From contig JAGKXB010000016.1 of NCBI GenBank assembly GCA_021151485.1, positions 1 to 46,942 of the forward strand: a DNA stretch of 46,942 nucleotides, written 5' to 3'. Positions within the stretch are counted from its first letter, which is position 1. Each line of letters starts with the position of its first letter. Positions 1-9,341 of the stretch are shown one piece after another. Made by a program: the position numbers and the translations under genes. The notes below the pieces were generated by a model. It was not told the origin of the DNA. It made no database searches and worked only from the letters and a program-made list of their open reading frames with translations. Origin of the DNA: Oxalobacteraceae bacterium. Its GTDB lineage: Bacteria > Pseudomonadota > Gammaproteobacteria > Burkholderiales > Burkholderiaceae_D.

Positions 1-38
1 ATATTTTTCTTTATCTTTTAACATTTATTTAGTCCAAC

Positions 39-66
39 AAAAAAGCACACCGAAGTGTGCTTTTTT
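39..66. terminator. Intrinsic terminator downstream of ppa (bidirectional)
   Basis: A perfect 12-bp inverted repeat (AAAAAAGCACAC, loop CGAA, GTGTGCTTTTTT) has a T-run on the plus strand and, by symmetry, on the minus strand. It lies about 40 bp past the ppa stop codon and probably ends that minus-strand transcript. Confidence 0.85.
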
Positions 67-105
67 GCGTTTTTTGTTTTTCGATTTCGGATCGAGGCTA
101 AAAAA

Positions 106-642
106 TTACGAATTCGCTTTTTGGTAAGCCGCAATCCCAGACATGATTTCAGCTTTTGCGTCTTCAGCGCCGAACCAGCCTTCGACTTTGACCCATTTGC
201 CTTTTTCCAGGTCTTTGTAATGCTCAAAGAAATGCTGAATTTGTTTTAATTGCAATTCGTTGAGGTCTTCTGGTTTTTGCAAGTGGCTGTAGATTGGAAG
301 AATCTTATCGGCGGGTACTGCCAACAACTTAGCATCATTGCCGGCCTCATCACTCATCTTTAAGACACCGATGGTACGGCAACGGACAACCACGCCTGGC
401 AATAATGGGAATGGTGTAATGACTAATACATCGACTGGGTCACCATCGTCGGCGATGGTGTTAGGGATATAGCCATAGTTGCATGGATAACGCATGGCGG
501 TGCCCATGAAGCGATCGACGAAAATGGCGCCGGATTCTTTATCGACTTCATATTTGATTGGGTCGCCATGCATGGGGATTTCGATGATGACATTAAAATC
601 GTTGGGCAAATCACGCCCGGCAGGAACATTATTTAGGCTCAT
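106..642 (-). CDS. ppa: Inorganic pyrophosphatase
   Basis: This is a soluble family I inorganic pyrophosphatase, which hydrolyses the PPi released by biosynthetic reactions to two phosphates in the cytosol. The 178-residue length is normal for bacterial enzymes. The metal-binding signature [10 protein letters not shown] is at residues 65-74. It is preceded by the conserved [10 protein letters not shown] stretch and followed by the [20 protein letters not shown] region that supplies further acidic ligands. The start ATG has only a weak AAGAAAG element upstream. It is separated from hemY by about 60 bp and followed by a hairpin terminator, so it is probably a single-gene unit or the distal end of the hem transcript. 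The assignment is secure. Confidence 0.97.
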   Translation of the reverse strand: MSLNNVPAGRDLPNDFNVIIEIPMHGDPIKYEVDKESGAIFVDRFMGTAMRYPCNYGYIPNTIADDGDPVDVLVITPFPLLPGVVVRCRTIGVLKMSDEAGNDAKLLAVPADKILPIYSHLQKPEDLNELQLKQIQHFFEHYKDLEKGKWVKVEGWFGAEDAKAEIMSGIAAYQKANS

Positions 643-703
643 GGTGCTTTCTTATCGTAAAAAATAATTAAATATTAAATGTGATACTTGAGATACTGGG
701 GTT

Positions 704-1900
704 TTATGCTACGGCGATTAAAGCGCATTGCTTGTAATGTTTTTTGGCTTCTTCGTTATTGTCCAAGGCCTCGTGCAATTGCGCCAGGTTCAGATGTATT
801 TCACGTACCAGCTTTGGCTCTGTTGCGGTGGCTAAAGCCTGTTCCAAATAATGCTGTGCTTTTCCCCACAGTTTTTGCTTCAGGCACAAAGTGCCCAAAG
901 TCAAGGTTAGCTCATCATCACTAGGCCGGCTGGCTAACCATGCTTCGCAACAATTGATTTGCGCCAACAATGCTGGTGAGCCCTCTTCTGCAGCGGATGC
1001 ACGATAGGCACGCACTAGTCTTTCATCCCAAGCGTCTTGCAACGCTTGTTCGACAATCATGCGCGCTTCGTTATGTAAATTTCTGTCGTTGAATGCTTTG
1101 GCGACACGCACGGCAATAAACGCTTGTCGGCGGTCCTCAGCTGGCATGCTTTGCCATAATTGACGGATAGCAGTGTCGTCTTGTGCTGGGTTGGAGAATA
1201 AATCTTCATACGCCAATTCACGCAAACGACTAGATAAACCCGGGTGAATCGCATGATGCTTATCCAGCACTTTAACCAAACGCAATACTTCTGGCCAATT
1301 TTTGGCTTGCTGATTTGCCTTCAAAGCCCATTGCAGGGCATAAATATGACGCGCACCATTCGCATTTAATTCTTTTACAGCCTCCAATGCAGCATTCGCT
1401 TGATGATCATCCACCAACAACTCAGTCATGCTCATCAAACGAGCAATTTTTAAATTTTTGTCTTGCTCAATCTTAGCTAACCAATCATCTCGTCGTGCTG
1501 GCTGACGCAAACGATGTGCCGCACGCGCACCAATTAACGCAGCTAAACCGGCATTTTCTGGCAATTCCGCGGCGCGTAAAGCCGCTTTCTCGGCATGTCC
1601 GAAGCGCCCCTCAAAAAATGCTTTCAATGCTTCACGTAAAGACTTATGGCTTTCACGCTCTTGCTTTTGTTGGCGATAAGCTGCCACGCGAGCTGGTAAT
1701 TCTCTGGTGGTGTTGATACCACGCAGGATCACGTAAATCAATACAAACAACAAAACCAGCAGTAACAGAAAGAAATTCAGTGACAAATCAATTCGATACG
1801 GTGGATAAAACAAAACAACGTTGGCAGGATTAAAGCGCGCGGTGACAGCCAGGCCGATGGCGGTCGTCAACAATGCCAAGATCCAAAGAAATATGCGCAT
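704..1900 (-). CDS. hemY: Heme biosynthesis-associated TPR protein HemY
   Basis: This is a proteobacterial HemY-type membrane protein of 398 residues, not the protoporphyrinogen oxidase that shares the name in Bacillus. Two hydrophobic helices occupy residues 1-60 (starting MRIFLWILALLTTAIGLAVT). A long helical region follows with tetratricopeptide-like repeats; the last, near residues 330-385, contains WGKAQHYLEQALA and an NNEEAKKHYKQC stretch. The family sits in the inner membrane and is linked genetically to late heme synthesis, but its biochemical role is not settled. It is the last gene of hemC-hemD-hemX-hemY, about 40 bp after hemX. Confidence 0.93.
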   Translation of the reverse strand: MRIFLWILALLTTAIGLAVTARFNPANVVLFYPPYRIDLSLNFFLLLLVLLFVLIYVILRGINTTRELPARVAAYRQQKQERESHKSLREALKAFFEGRFGHAEKAALRAAELPENAGLAALIGARAAHRLRQPARRDDWLAKIEQDKNLKIARLMSMTELLVDDHQANAALEAVKELNANGARHIYALQWALKANQQAKNWPEVLRLVKVLDKHHAIHPGLSSRLRELAYEDLFSNPAQDDTAIRQLWQSMPAEDRRQAFIAVRVAKAFNDRNLHNEARMIVEQALQDAWDERLVRAYRASAAEEGSPALLAQINCCEAWLASRPSDDELTLTLGTLCLKQKLWGKAQHYLEQALATATEPKLVREIHLNLAQLHEALDNNEEAKKHYKQCALIAVA

Positions 1901-1943
1901 GACAATAATTACTTATTAAATAGATAAAGTCGGTAGGGAAATA

Positions 1944-3107
1944 TCAAGGCTTGGTTTTGTAATTCCGCACAGCATTCAAGCTGTCAGACAAAGTCGGCAT
2001 TTCAATCGACAAATTGCTGTTTTGCATTTGCTTCAACAAGGTTTGCACGGTCTGCGTTGGCTTGGCATGGACATCAAAATATTGGCCGATTGCATCCTGC
2101 ACAATCGTCATATCGGAACGAAAAGCCGACTCATTACGTGACGATAAAGCCAGGCGCGCGTTCAACAAACGTAATTTCACATTTTCACGCACAAAATAAG
2201 CCTGTGTGGGCGACATTAACAATGCATCCGCCGTATCCACACGGCGTACCCTGATCAATTGTCTGACTTCATTACCCATATCGTATACCAGGCTTTGCCA
2301 TTGGTTTTTTAAAGTCGTCCAAGTGTCATTGACCTTAGCAACAGTGTCTTTTGCACCTTTAACATTTTCTTTATGTTCTTTTTTAGGTGGCATCGCTGGC
2401 AAAGTGGGTTTTTCATCCGACAACATGGGTAAATCATCGATTTGATTGATCACGCTATCTAAACGTAAAGTCATCCCGGCCAAATCAACATTAGGCAAAG
2501 ATTTTAAAATCTCAATATCCTTACTAATGGCACGACGAATGGTAATAAATTGTGGCTTATCCGAACGCGACAGGGTTTTATCCACATTTTGTAGTGCAAT
2601 TAACGCGCCTGGAACGTTACCGGAAAGTTGTAATTGCTGACTGGCGGTGGACAAGACCTGCTCAATTTCAGACAACGTCCATTCATCGCGATTTTTAGAT
2701 AAATCCTGATACAGCTGCTCTAGCGCCAATTGCTGGCTTTGCGCTTCAGTTTGTTTGTTTTCAACCTGGTTCACTTTGGTTTGTAAGACCTGCATAGTTT
2801 CCTGAACCGATTTAGCCAACAAATTAGTCGCAGTATTCGTACTATCACTGCTTTGCAGACGGCGCGCCATTTCCTCTCGTAAATGCGTGATGTCACTACG
2901 GGCATTCCACCATTGGGCAATTAATAACAAAGCCAATGCAGCCACAGCAAGTTGCAATCTGTGCGTCAATGCCAATTCGGTAATGTTGGAACTACTAGGA
3001 TTGCCAGAATTATTGACATTATTAGCAGGAGCCTGGGTGGCTTCCGAATTGACTGTCTGTGTGCCGGTTACGGCATCAGGTTGTGGGGAGCTTAATGATT
3101 CGTTCAT
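1944..3107 (-). CDS. hemX: HemX-like membrane protein of the heme operon
   Basis: This belongs to the HemX family (often annotated uroporphyrin-III C-methyltransferase, although it has no SAM-binding methylase fold). About 387 residues. A Ser/Asn/Gln-rich cytosolic N-terminus is followed by one transmembrane helix near residues 50-65 (LQLAVAALALLLIAQWW), then a coiled-coil periplasmic region with heptad-like leucines and glutamines around residues 80-150. The C-terminal half is helical, as in the family. The start chosen is the second Met, because it gives an ATGA overlap with the hemD stop; an upstream in-frame ATG at 3113 would add two residues. Its exact role in tetrapyrrole synthesis is not established. 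Confidence 0.9.
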   Translation of the reverse strand: MNESLSSPQPDAVTGTQTVNSEATQAPANNVNNSGNPSSSNITELALTHRLQLAVAALALLLIAQWWNARSDITHLREEMARRLQSSDSTNTATNLLAKSVQETMQVLQTKVNQVENKQTEAQSQQLALEQLYQDLSKNRDEWTLSEIEQVLSTASQQLQLSGNVPGALIALQNVDKTLSRSDKPQFITIRRAISKDIEILKSLPNVDLAGMTLRLDSVINQIDDLPMLSDEKPTLPAMPPKKEHKENVKGAKDTVAKVNDTWTTLKNQWQSLVYDMGNEVRQLIRVRRVDTADALLMSPTQAYFVRENVKLRLLNARLALSSRNESAFRSDMTIVQDAIGQYFDVHAKPTQTVQTLLKQMQNSNLSIEMPTLSDSLNAVRNYKTKP

Positions 3108-3895
3108 GGGCAAGATTGTAACGCGGCGAGTAGTCTTTCGTCGCCTGATCCAGTGAGTGTGATATTTAAAAATCCTAATTGTTGCGCAGTTTCTGCAATG
3201 CGCCGGTGTGGAACGATGATTTTTTGTCGTTGCATTTTTGCAACATCGCGTATATTACCAATTTCGACCAGTCTCTGCATTAAAACACGCAAAGCTTCTG
3301 AACTGGTCACAATCCAATCATGTGGCGTCACTAATAAATTCTGTAACTGGCTACAAAAAGCACGATCAAAAGCCGGTATCAAACGACGATAAGCAGCGAC
3401 TTGCTGCACCTGTGCGCCCATAGTTTGTAAAGCTTGCGCCAGAAACTCGCGACCATTTTCTCCGCGCACAATTAATATTTTTTTGTCATGCCATGCCGTT
3501 GCATCTAACGATGCCAGAAAAGTTTCCGAATCCGTACGTTCCACATCATTCGGGCTGATGATGGTTGCATTGGCGTCACTAATTCCATGCTTTACCAACG
3601 CAGCCCGACTTCCTTCACCCATCACACCAATCGCAACCGTATTGGGCCAAGTATATTTGTCATGCCGACGATGTAACTCAGAAAAACTGGCATCAATGGC
3701 ATTAGGACTGATAAATACCACCATGGAATAGGTGTTCAAATCTTCCAATGTGGCCTGTAATAAGCTGGAGTCCAACAAAGGCTGAATTTCCAACAAAGGG
3801 AAAAGAACCACTTCACGTTTTAGGGCCTCCACTTGCGCAACCAAAGTCACGGCTTGCGCGGTGGGACGCGTGATGACAACGGGATTTAACATCAT
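3104..3895 (-). CDS. hemD: Uroporphyrinogen-III synthase
   Basis: HemD closes hydroxymethylbilane to uroporphyrinogen III with inversion of ring D in the cytosol. The protein is 263 residues, usual for the family. HemD is poorly conserved in sequence, but the pattern fits: N-terminal VVITRPTAQA, the VVFISPNAID segment near residue 55, the VAIGVMGEGSRAAL segment near residue 87 and the C-terminal WIVTSSEALRVLM and IIVPHRRIAETAQQLGF stretches. Its position between hemC and hemX, overlapping both by a few bases, strongly supports the call and indicates translational coupling. Confidence 0.95.
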   Translation of the reverse strand: MMLNPVVITRPTAQAVTLVAQVEALKREVVLFPLLEIQPLLDSSLLQATLEDLNTYSMVVFISPNAIDASFSELHRRHDKYTWPNTVAIGVMGEGSRAALVKHGISDANATIISPNDVERTDSETFLASLDATAWHDKKILIVRGENGREFLAQALQTMGAQVQQVAAYRRLIPAFDRAFCSQLQNLLVTPHDWIVTSSEALRVLMQRLVEIGNIRDVAKMQRQKIIVPHRRIAETAQQLGFLNITLTGSGDERLLAALQSCP

Positions 3896-4851
3896 TAGAA
3901 AGCCGCCAAAATAGCAGCAGCATCTTGTGCTTTCAAGCTATCTGCCGCCAAGGCACCCAATGCTTCAGGTGCATCAACAGATCCTTGTACATCCGCAGTG
4001 GCCATACGCTGTCCATCTGGCGTCGCGACCATCGCACGTAAACGCATCGTCCCATCATCTTTAATAGTCGCGTAGGCGGCTAAAGGAACCTGGCAACTGC
4101 CACCAAATATCTTAGAAAGTGTACGCTCAGCCAGCACCGCTTGCCCAGTTTGCCAATGATGTAATGGTGCCAACCATTGCTGCATGTCCTCACGTTGCGA
4201 CAAAATTTCAATCGCCATCGCGCCCTGCCCAGCTGCTGGCAAGCTTTGCTCTGAAGCAAGTGACATCCGTATCCGTTCTGACAATCCCAAACGTTTCAAA
4301 CCTGCGACTGCCAAAATAATGGCGTCATATTCCCCCTTATCCAGTCTAGCCAACCGTGTTTGCAAATTACCTCGCAAAGGTTGAATGCGTAAATGCGGAT
4401 AACGCGCCGCGATTAATGCCTGGCGCCGCAAACTGCTAGTACCTAACACCGCTCCTTCTGGTAAGGAATCTAGACTATCGTAGGTATTGGACACAAAGGC
4501 ATCGCGTGCATCTTCACGCTCTAATACTGCTGCCAAAGAAAAACCCTCTGGCAATGTCATGGGTACGTCTTTCAATGAATGCACCGCCAGATCGGCACGT
4601 CCCTCTGCCATCGCCACTTCCAGCTCTTTGACAAACAAGCCTTTTCCACCCACTTTCGATAAAGTTCGATCAAGAATTTGATCACCACGAGTGGTCATAC
4701 CAAGAATTTCTATTTGGCATTGTGGATAGAGTTGGGACAATTGCGCACGCACTTGCTCTGCTTGCCACATGGCTAGCTGGCTTTCACGAGAAGCGATGAT
4801 TAATTTTTGAGGAGGTAACACAGTCAATTCAGCCAAAATAGATCTTTTCAA
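3895..4851 (-). CDS. hemC: Porphobilinogen deaminase (hydroxymethylbilane synthase)
   Basis: HemC polymerises four porphobilinogen molecules into hydroxymethylbilane. The 318-residue protein has the family landmarks: [14 protein letters not shown] near residues 21-34, the Arg-rich [11 protein letters not shown] segment at 137-147, [12 protein letters not shown] at 204-215 and the dipyrromethane-cofactor Cys253 in GGSCQVPL. All catalytic features appear intact. It is the first gene of the four-gene hem operon; the divergent or upstream CBS-pair gene ends about 40 bp before it on the same strand. The stop overlaps the hemD start. Confidence 0.97.
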   Translation of the reverse strand: MKRSILAELTVLPPQKLIIASRESQLAMWQAEQVRAQLSQLYPQCQIEILGMTTRGDQILDRTLSKVGGKGLFVKELEVAMAEGRADLAVHSLKDVPMTLPEGFSLAAVLEREDARDAFVSNTYDSLDSLPEGAVLGTSSLRRQALIAARYPHLRIQPLRGNLQTRLARLDKGEYDAIILAVAGLKRLGLSERIRMSLASEQSLPAAGQGAMAIEILSQREDMQQWLAPLHHWQTGQAVLAERTLSKIFGGSCQVPLAAYATIKDDGTMRLRAMVATPDGQRMATADVQGSVDAPEALGALAADSLKAQDAAAILAAF

Positions 4852-4890
4852 GGTTAATTAATTTTTAATACACAATAACTAAGCAGCCAT

Positions 4891-5337
4891 CTATTCATCA
4901 ACTGCAACTGGCCAGTCTTGAATATAGGCTTTAAGCATTTTATTTTCGTAATTCTGTGCTTCCAACATGGCTTTAGCGACGTCATAAAATGAAATCACGC
5001 CGGATAATACCTTTGCATCCATCACGGGCAAATAGCGCGCATGTTTTTCCAACATAATTTGCGATGCTTCTTTGACATCCATTTCTGATGTCACCGTCAC
5101 CAGACGATCGTTCATATGCGCACGTACATGGCCTTCAACGCTGAAACCTTTATGGATATGAAAAGTATTGATCACCTCGCGAAAGGTCAATATCCCCACC
5201 AAATCCCCTTTTTCCATCACGATCACGGAACCAATATCTTTTTCAGCCATGAGATTGATCGCATCCACCATTAAGGTATCAGGCGTTACCGTATACAAAA
5301 TATTTCCTTTGATCCGCAAAATTTCAGAGACTTTCAT
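4891..5337 (-). CDS. CBS-pair domain protein
   Basis: This is a free-standing tandem CBS-domain (Bateman module) protein of 148 residues. The first CBS domain covers roughly residues 1-60 (VTPDTLMVDAINLMAEKDIGSVIVM), the second residues 75-130 (VTSEMDVKEASQIMLEKHARYLPVMD). Such modules usually bind adenine nucleotides and regulate partner proteins; no enzymatic domain is attached here. It lies upstream of hemC on the same strand with a gap of about 40 bp and could be co-transcribed, but a link to heme synthesis is only positional. Confidence 0.88.
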   Translation of the reverse strand: MKVSEILRIKGNILYTVTPDTLMVDAINLMAEKDIGSVIVMEKGDLVGILTFREVINTFHIHKGFSVEGHVRAHMNDRLVTVTSEMDVKEASQIMLEKHARYLPVMDAKVLSGVISFYDVAKAMLEAQNYENKMLKAYIQDWPVAVDE

Positions 5338-5513
5338 AGCGCTTCCTTATAAGAGGATTGGGACAGGGAATGAAAATGTAGCGCAAGCAAGACGAAAAAT
5401 CCAGTTACCGAAAACGATAACAAGCAACAATAAAGGCACAACAAGGCCGGCATAAAAATTTGTAAAGGCAGCTAAAATGTCGGCCTGATTGATTCAACCT
5501 GGAAATATACAAC

Positions 5514-6425
5514 ATGTCCATACAATGGTTCCCCGGCCATATGAACGCTGCCCGTAAAAAAGCGGCAGAAAGCATGGAAAATACCGACGTCGTGATTGAA
5601 GTATTGGATGCCCGCCTACCGCAAGCCAGTTGCAATCCTATGGTCGAACAACTGCGTTTGCATCGCCAACGCCCTTGTTTAAAAATATTGAACAAAAGCG
5701 ATTTGGCCGATCCAGCCGCCACCGCCGCCTGGATTGCTTACTACAACAATCAAGAAAATGTGCACGCAGTCGCCCTCAGCTGCAAACAAGCCAGCGATCC
5801 AGCAAAAGTGCCCTCTTTATGCCTAAAAATAGCCCCCCATCGTGGTGTTCCTACCAAACCGCTGCGCATGATGATTATGGGCATTCCTAACGTTGGCAAA
5901 TCGACCTTGATGAACGCCTTGCTAAAAAAACGTGTAGCCGCCGTCGGCGATGAGCCAGCCGTCACCAAAGTGCAGCAACGCTTGTATCTCAATAAAAACA
6001 TGGTGTTAATCGATACACCCGGCATGTTATGGCCAAAAATCCAACACCCAAGCGATGGTTTGATGTTAGCCGCCAGCCATGCAATTGGGGTCAATGCCTT
6101 GATTGAGGAAGAAGTAGCCAGCTTTTTGGCCGAAGTGTTATTACAACGCTACCCTGCTTTATTGCGTGCTCGCTATGGTTTTTCTAATACTGAAACCATG
6201 GATGGTATCGCCGTCGTCGAAGCAATTGCTGCCAAACGTCAATTCCGCTTAAAAGGCGGTGATTGGGATTTTGAAAAAGCAGCCCATGTCCTATTACAAG
6301 ACTATCGCAGCGGCAGCATTGGCCGCATCAGTCTGGAAACACCAGACAGCCGGGCGCAGCTAATTGCGGCTTACCACGCGCAAATTCAGAGCAAAGCAGA
6401 AAAAGCAAACACGTCTGAAGATTAA
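5514..6425 (+). CDS. ylqF: Circularly permuted ribosome biogenesis GTPase YlqF/RbgA
   Basis: This is a YlqF/RbgA-type GTPase involved in late assembly of the large ribosomal subunit. The 303-residue protein starts with the family signature IQWFPGHMNAARK. The G motifs occur in the permuted order typical of the family: G4 NKSD at residues 60-63, then G1 GIPNVGKS at 123-130 and G3 DTPG at 167-170. The C-terminal helical domain (residues 190-290) is also present. It is divergent from the CBS gene and followed after 27 bp by a UDG-like gene on the same strand. Confidence 0.95.
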   Translation: MSIQWFPGHMNAARKKAAESMENTDVVIEVLDARLPQASCNPMVEQLRLHRQRPCLKILNKSDLADPAATAAWIAYYNNQENVHAVALSCKQASDPAKVPSLCLKIAPHRGVPTKPLRMMIMGIPNVGKSTLMNALLKKRVAAVGDEPAVTKVQQRLYLNKNMVLIDTPGMLWPKIQHPSDGLMLAASHAIGVNALIEEEVASFLAEVLLQRYPALLRARYGFSNTETMDGIAVVEAIAAKRQFRLKGGDWDFEKAAHVLLQDYRSGSIGRISLETPDSRAQLIAAYHAQIQSKAEKANTSED

Positions 6426-6452
6426 ACATAAACCCGCACACCAATATCGCTC

Positions 6453-7259
6453 ATGCATTCCGCTATTCCCGACACCATTCTTGATGCATTGAAATACGCC
6501 CATCCGTCTTGGCACGCCGGCTTGACCGCAGGCTTAGAAGCCATGCTGCGCAGTGATCCCAATTATTTAGCAGCATTAGGCAAAGATGAATACTTGCCCA
6601 ACCAAGGAAGATTATTCGCCGCATTTAGCCAACCACTAGACGCCGTGCGCTACGTGCTGGTAGGCGAAGGCCCTTACCCACGCCCAGCCAGCGCGACTGG
6701 TTTTTGCTTCATGGATGGCGCAGTGGACGCGCTGTGGTCACCAACTGGTTTATCAAAACCCGTCAACCGCGCCACGTCATTACGTAATTTTATGAAAATG
6801 TTATTGGTCGCGGATGGACATTTGTTGCCCGATCAAACGACAGGTGACGCCATGATCAAGGTTGCATCAAAAATGCAAGCACCTGATTCATCTATGACAA
6901 AAATACAAACATTGGCTGATCTGCAGGAAAATTTAACCAGACATGGTTTTTTATTACTGAATGCAACGCTGGTTTATCGGCCTCACGTGCCGCCTACGCA
7001 AGAAGCACGTGCATGGCAACCATTTCTGGAAGTTGTATTAAAAGCGATGGCTAATCATGCAAAGCCAATACCCCAATTACCAACGTTGATTTTATGGGGA
7101 AAAATTGCTGAACGCCTGCGTGCTTTGCCTAGCACAACATGTTTCCCGCAGGCGATATCCGAACATCCTTACAATCTTTCTTTCATTAACAATACTGATA
7201 TGCAGGCGTTATTTGGGGCTATGAATTTGTTGCAAAAGAGCCCACTGTTATTTACCTGA
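6453..7259 (+). CDS. Uracil-DNA glycosylase-like protein with altered active site
   Basis: The 268-residue protein has the layout of family 1 uracil-DNA glycosylase (Ung). AVRYVLVGEGPYPRPASATG at residues 64-83 matches the position of the water-activating motif GQDPYH. SLRNFMKMLL (109-118) matches the SLxNMYKEL segment, LLLNATLVYR (167-176) the LLLNxxLTV strand, LILWGKIAE (212-220) the LLWG strand and EHPYNLS (237-243) the HPSPLS DNA-intercalation loop. The usual catalytic Asp of GQDPYH is Gly73 here and the His is Pro76, while His238 of the second motif is kept. It may therefore be a divergent glycosylase or a non-catalytic homologue. The N-terminal 60 residues look like an Ung N-terminus. 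It overlaps the convergent effector-like gene by 12 bp. Confidence 0.78.
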   Translation: MHSAIPDTILDALKYAHPSWHAGLTAGLEAMLRSDPNYLAALGKDEYLPNQGRLFAAFSQPLDAVRYVLVGEGPYPRPASATGFCFMDGAVDALWSPTGLSKPVNRATSLRNFMKMLLVADGHLLPDQTTGDAMIKVASKMQAPDSSMTKIQTLADLQENLTRHGFLLLNATLVYRPHVPPTQEARAWQPFLEVVLKAMANHAKPIPQLPTLILWGKIAERLRALPSTTCFPQAISEHPYNLSFINNTDMQALFGAMNLLQKSPLLFT

Positions 7260-9176
7260 CAAATTTGCCTTATACGTCTCAATTTTTTGACGCACTTGGG
7301 CTGCATAAAATGCTGCTCGGAAATATGGCTTACACTCATCACCAGCATGGTTTGGATCTACTATATGTCTTATTAAATTACCATCCACTCTTTCTTCGAT
7401 ATAGTGATCCGTTTCAAGACTAGCTCTGACATCCTTTAATTGATCCAACGTTAACTTTGATCGCAATGATTTTTCTTCGACTAAAGTACGTACAAAATCA
7501 CTGATTTGAGCCTGAGGCAACTTAGGATTAGTGCCTCTTATATAACGTAAAAAATCTTTTGCAGTTGGTTCACGCAGCCCTGCATAAAATGATCGGGAAT
7601 AAAATGGACTGGAAAGTAAAGAGTCTCCAGATACACCACCAGAATGCAATAACTCTTTTCCTAGCGCGGCAGTACCCCAAAATACACCAGTTGCCACATC
7701 CATTTTGTTCAAAACTATTTCACCAGCCTTTTTGATCAAAGAAGAATCCATCTTTCTCATAGCCAAGCTTGCGCCAGTTACTGCGATTCCAACAAAAAGA
7801 GCTTCAGGAATAGCATTAGTCCGTAAAGTTTGCCAAGTACCTGCCCGATCTTTCGGCAATCGTAGATCTTTGCTGAAAAATACATTATTCGGTACAAGTA
7901 GGGGATAAAACACCCAACCAGCATAACCGACACCATTCACTACCCCGCCCCACTTTCCTGCAAATTTCATCAAACTTCCCAACTTACCACCAAACTTCCC
8001 TGCAAATTTTGAATACGTAGTTGGATAATGTTGTTCAACAAGTGGTATACCACCTAACAATCCACCAGCAGCAGCAAGAATACCTGCTGTATAAACGGTT
8101 TTTTTAGCGCGATACTCCCCATCTGTAATATGTGGCACAGTTTCTTTAATGAATTCAAGCGCTTTGCCTACTGGAATATCGTGTTGCGCAGCAAGCTCGG
8201 CAGAAGCAAGAGCAAAAGTATGTTCATTTTCTTTTTTTTCACTTTCATTATTTTTATAAGCTGCAATAGTGCCGCACCCACCAGCGACATTAAAGGCAGG
8301 GCCTTTCATAAACAACTGTAATCCTTTTGGCCCAATAACATGCCCAGCAAAAACGCCTATACCAGATAACAAGGATAACGTACTCCATCCAATACTTGTC
8401 CTTGCATATTCTTTAGCCTCCGAATTTTCACACGCTCCCACATCACTTCCCAAAATACGTCCACCAGAACGCACAGATGAACCAAAGGCATAACAGAGGC
8501 GGGCAAACATCATCGAACGTGATATTAAAACGGTCTTTTCTTCGAAAAACAATCGCGCCACTCCTTGTGTAGCCGAACCAGTGAATCCGGCGTACAACAC
8601 CCAAGCAGCAGTATTATTCGCAACTGTTAAGATTTGGTCTTTAAGACTGCGAGAAATCTGTAACTTAGATCCCAACAAATTATCAACATTTGGGTCATTA
8701 TGAGGTTGCGTGAAAGCAACTAATTTAGAGCTGCCTAAGATACTCGCCATCTCCGACGTCGCATAATGCGAAGCAACTTTTTTCGGAGGCCCCGCGTACT
8801 TTACCAAAGCTCTCGCAAAATCAAGATCATTCTCTATAACCGCTACATCAAACCATGTTTTTTTTTCATCAAAACACTGATCAAAATCGTAGCCATTTTT
8901 TGCCATGTACTTCACCAGCTCTTGTTTGATTGCCAAATCAAGCTTACCCGGCTCCATCAAAAGGGCATTTTGTATTATGTCCCTAACATCTTGAGGCACT
9001 TCCTCCCACTGATTTGCCTCAGATTCAGCTCCTGTTGAATGAGTCGTCGCTAAAAACTGTACGACATGGTCAAAATTTTGCTCACCAATCGCTTTCTGCA
9101 ACGGATGCATCACACTTGGTTGCGTATTTACGGAAAGACTTGCTGGAACGACTCCAGAACCTGACACTTTCGACAT
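7248..9176 (-). CDS. Large multi-segment membrane protein, candidate T3SS effector
   Basis: I do not recognise a family. The protein has about 642 residues. The N-terminal third is helical and soluble with ankyrin-like pair patterns (for example WFDVAVIENDLDFARALVKY near residue 125). From about residue 190 it becomes rich in hydrophobic Gly/Ala segments that could enter membranes, such as LLSGIGVFAGHVIG and TAGILAAAGGLLGGIPLV. A short internal duplication KFAGKFGG / KFAGKWGG lies near residues 390-415. The C-terminus is polar and helical. No classical signal peptide is present; the Ser/Val/Gly-rich start (MSKVSGSGVVPASLSVNTQP) is compatible with a type III secretion signal. The start was chosen at the second ATG, five bases after an AAGGA site. 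It is the last gene after a CesT-like chaperone and sctD-N-O-P, hence the inferred role as a secreted substrate. Confidence 0.6.
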   Translation of the reverse strand: MSKVSGSGVVPASLSVNTQPSVMHPLQKAIGEQNFDHVVQFLATTHSTGAESEANQWEEVPQDVRDIIQNALLMEPGKLDLAIKQELVKYMAKNGYDFDQCFDEKKTWFDVAVIENDLDFARALVKYAGPPKKVASHYATSEMASILGSSKLVAFTQPHNDPNVDNLLGSKLQISRSLKDQILTVANNTAAWVLYAGFTGSATQGVARLFFEEKTVLISRSMMFARLCYAFGSSVRSGGRILGSDVGACENSEAKEYARTSIGWSTLSLLSGIGVFAGHVIGPKGLQLFMKGPAFNVAGGCGTIAAYKNNESEKKENEHTFALASAELAAQHDIPVGKALEFIKETVPHITDGEYRAKKTVYTAGILAAAGGLLGGIPLVEQHYPTTYSKFAGKFGGKLGSLMKFAGKWGGVVNGVGYAGWVFYPLLVPNNVFFSKDLRLPKDRAGTWQTLRTNAIPEALFVGIAVTGASLAMRKMDSSLIKKAGEIVLNKMDVATGVFWGTAALGKELLHSGGVSGDSLLSSPFYSRSFYAGLREPTAKDFLRYIRGTNPKLPQAQISDFVRTLVEEKSLRSKLTLDQLKDVRASLETDHYIEERVDGNLIRHIVDPNHAGDECKPYFRAAFYAAQVRQKIETYKANLSGK

Positions 9177-9341
9177 AATCATCCTTTTTAAAAACTGATG
9201 CAGAGTAAGTATTGCTCACGACAAGCTAGTTAATGATGCTAAACAAAAACAAAATAAAAAACACAAATAATTCTTGTATTTTTCATACATTTTTAATCAT
9301 TAAATTAATTATCAAAAACGAAACATTAATATCAAAAAAAT

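Noticed and set aside
704..1900. HemY as protoporphyrinogen oxidase
   Set aside because: There is no FAD-binding Rossmann motif; the two N-terminal helices and TPR-like region identify the unrelated proteobacterial HemY.
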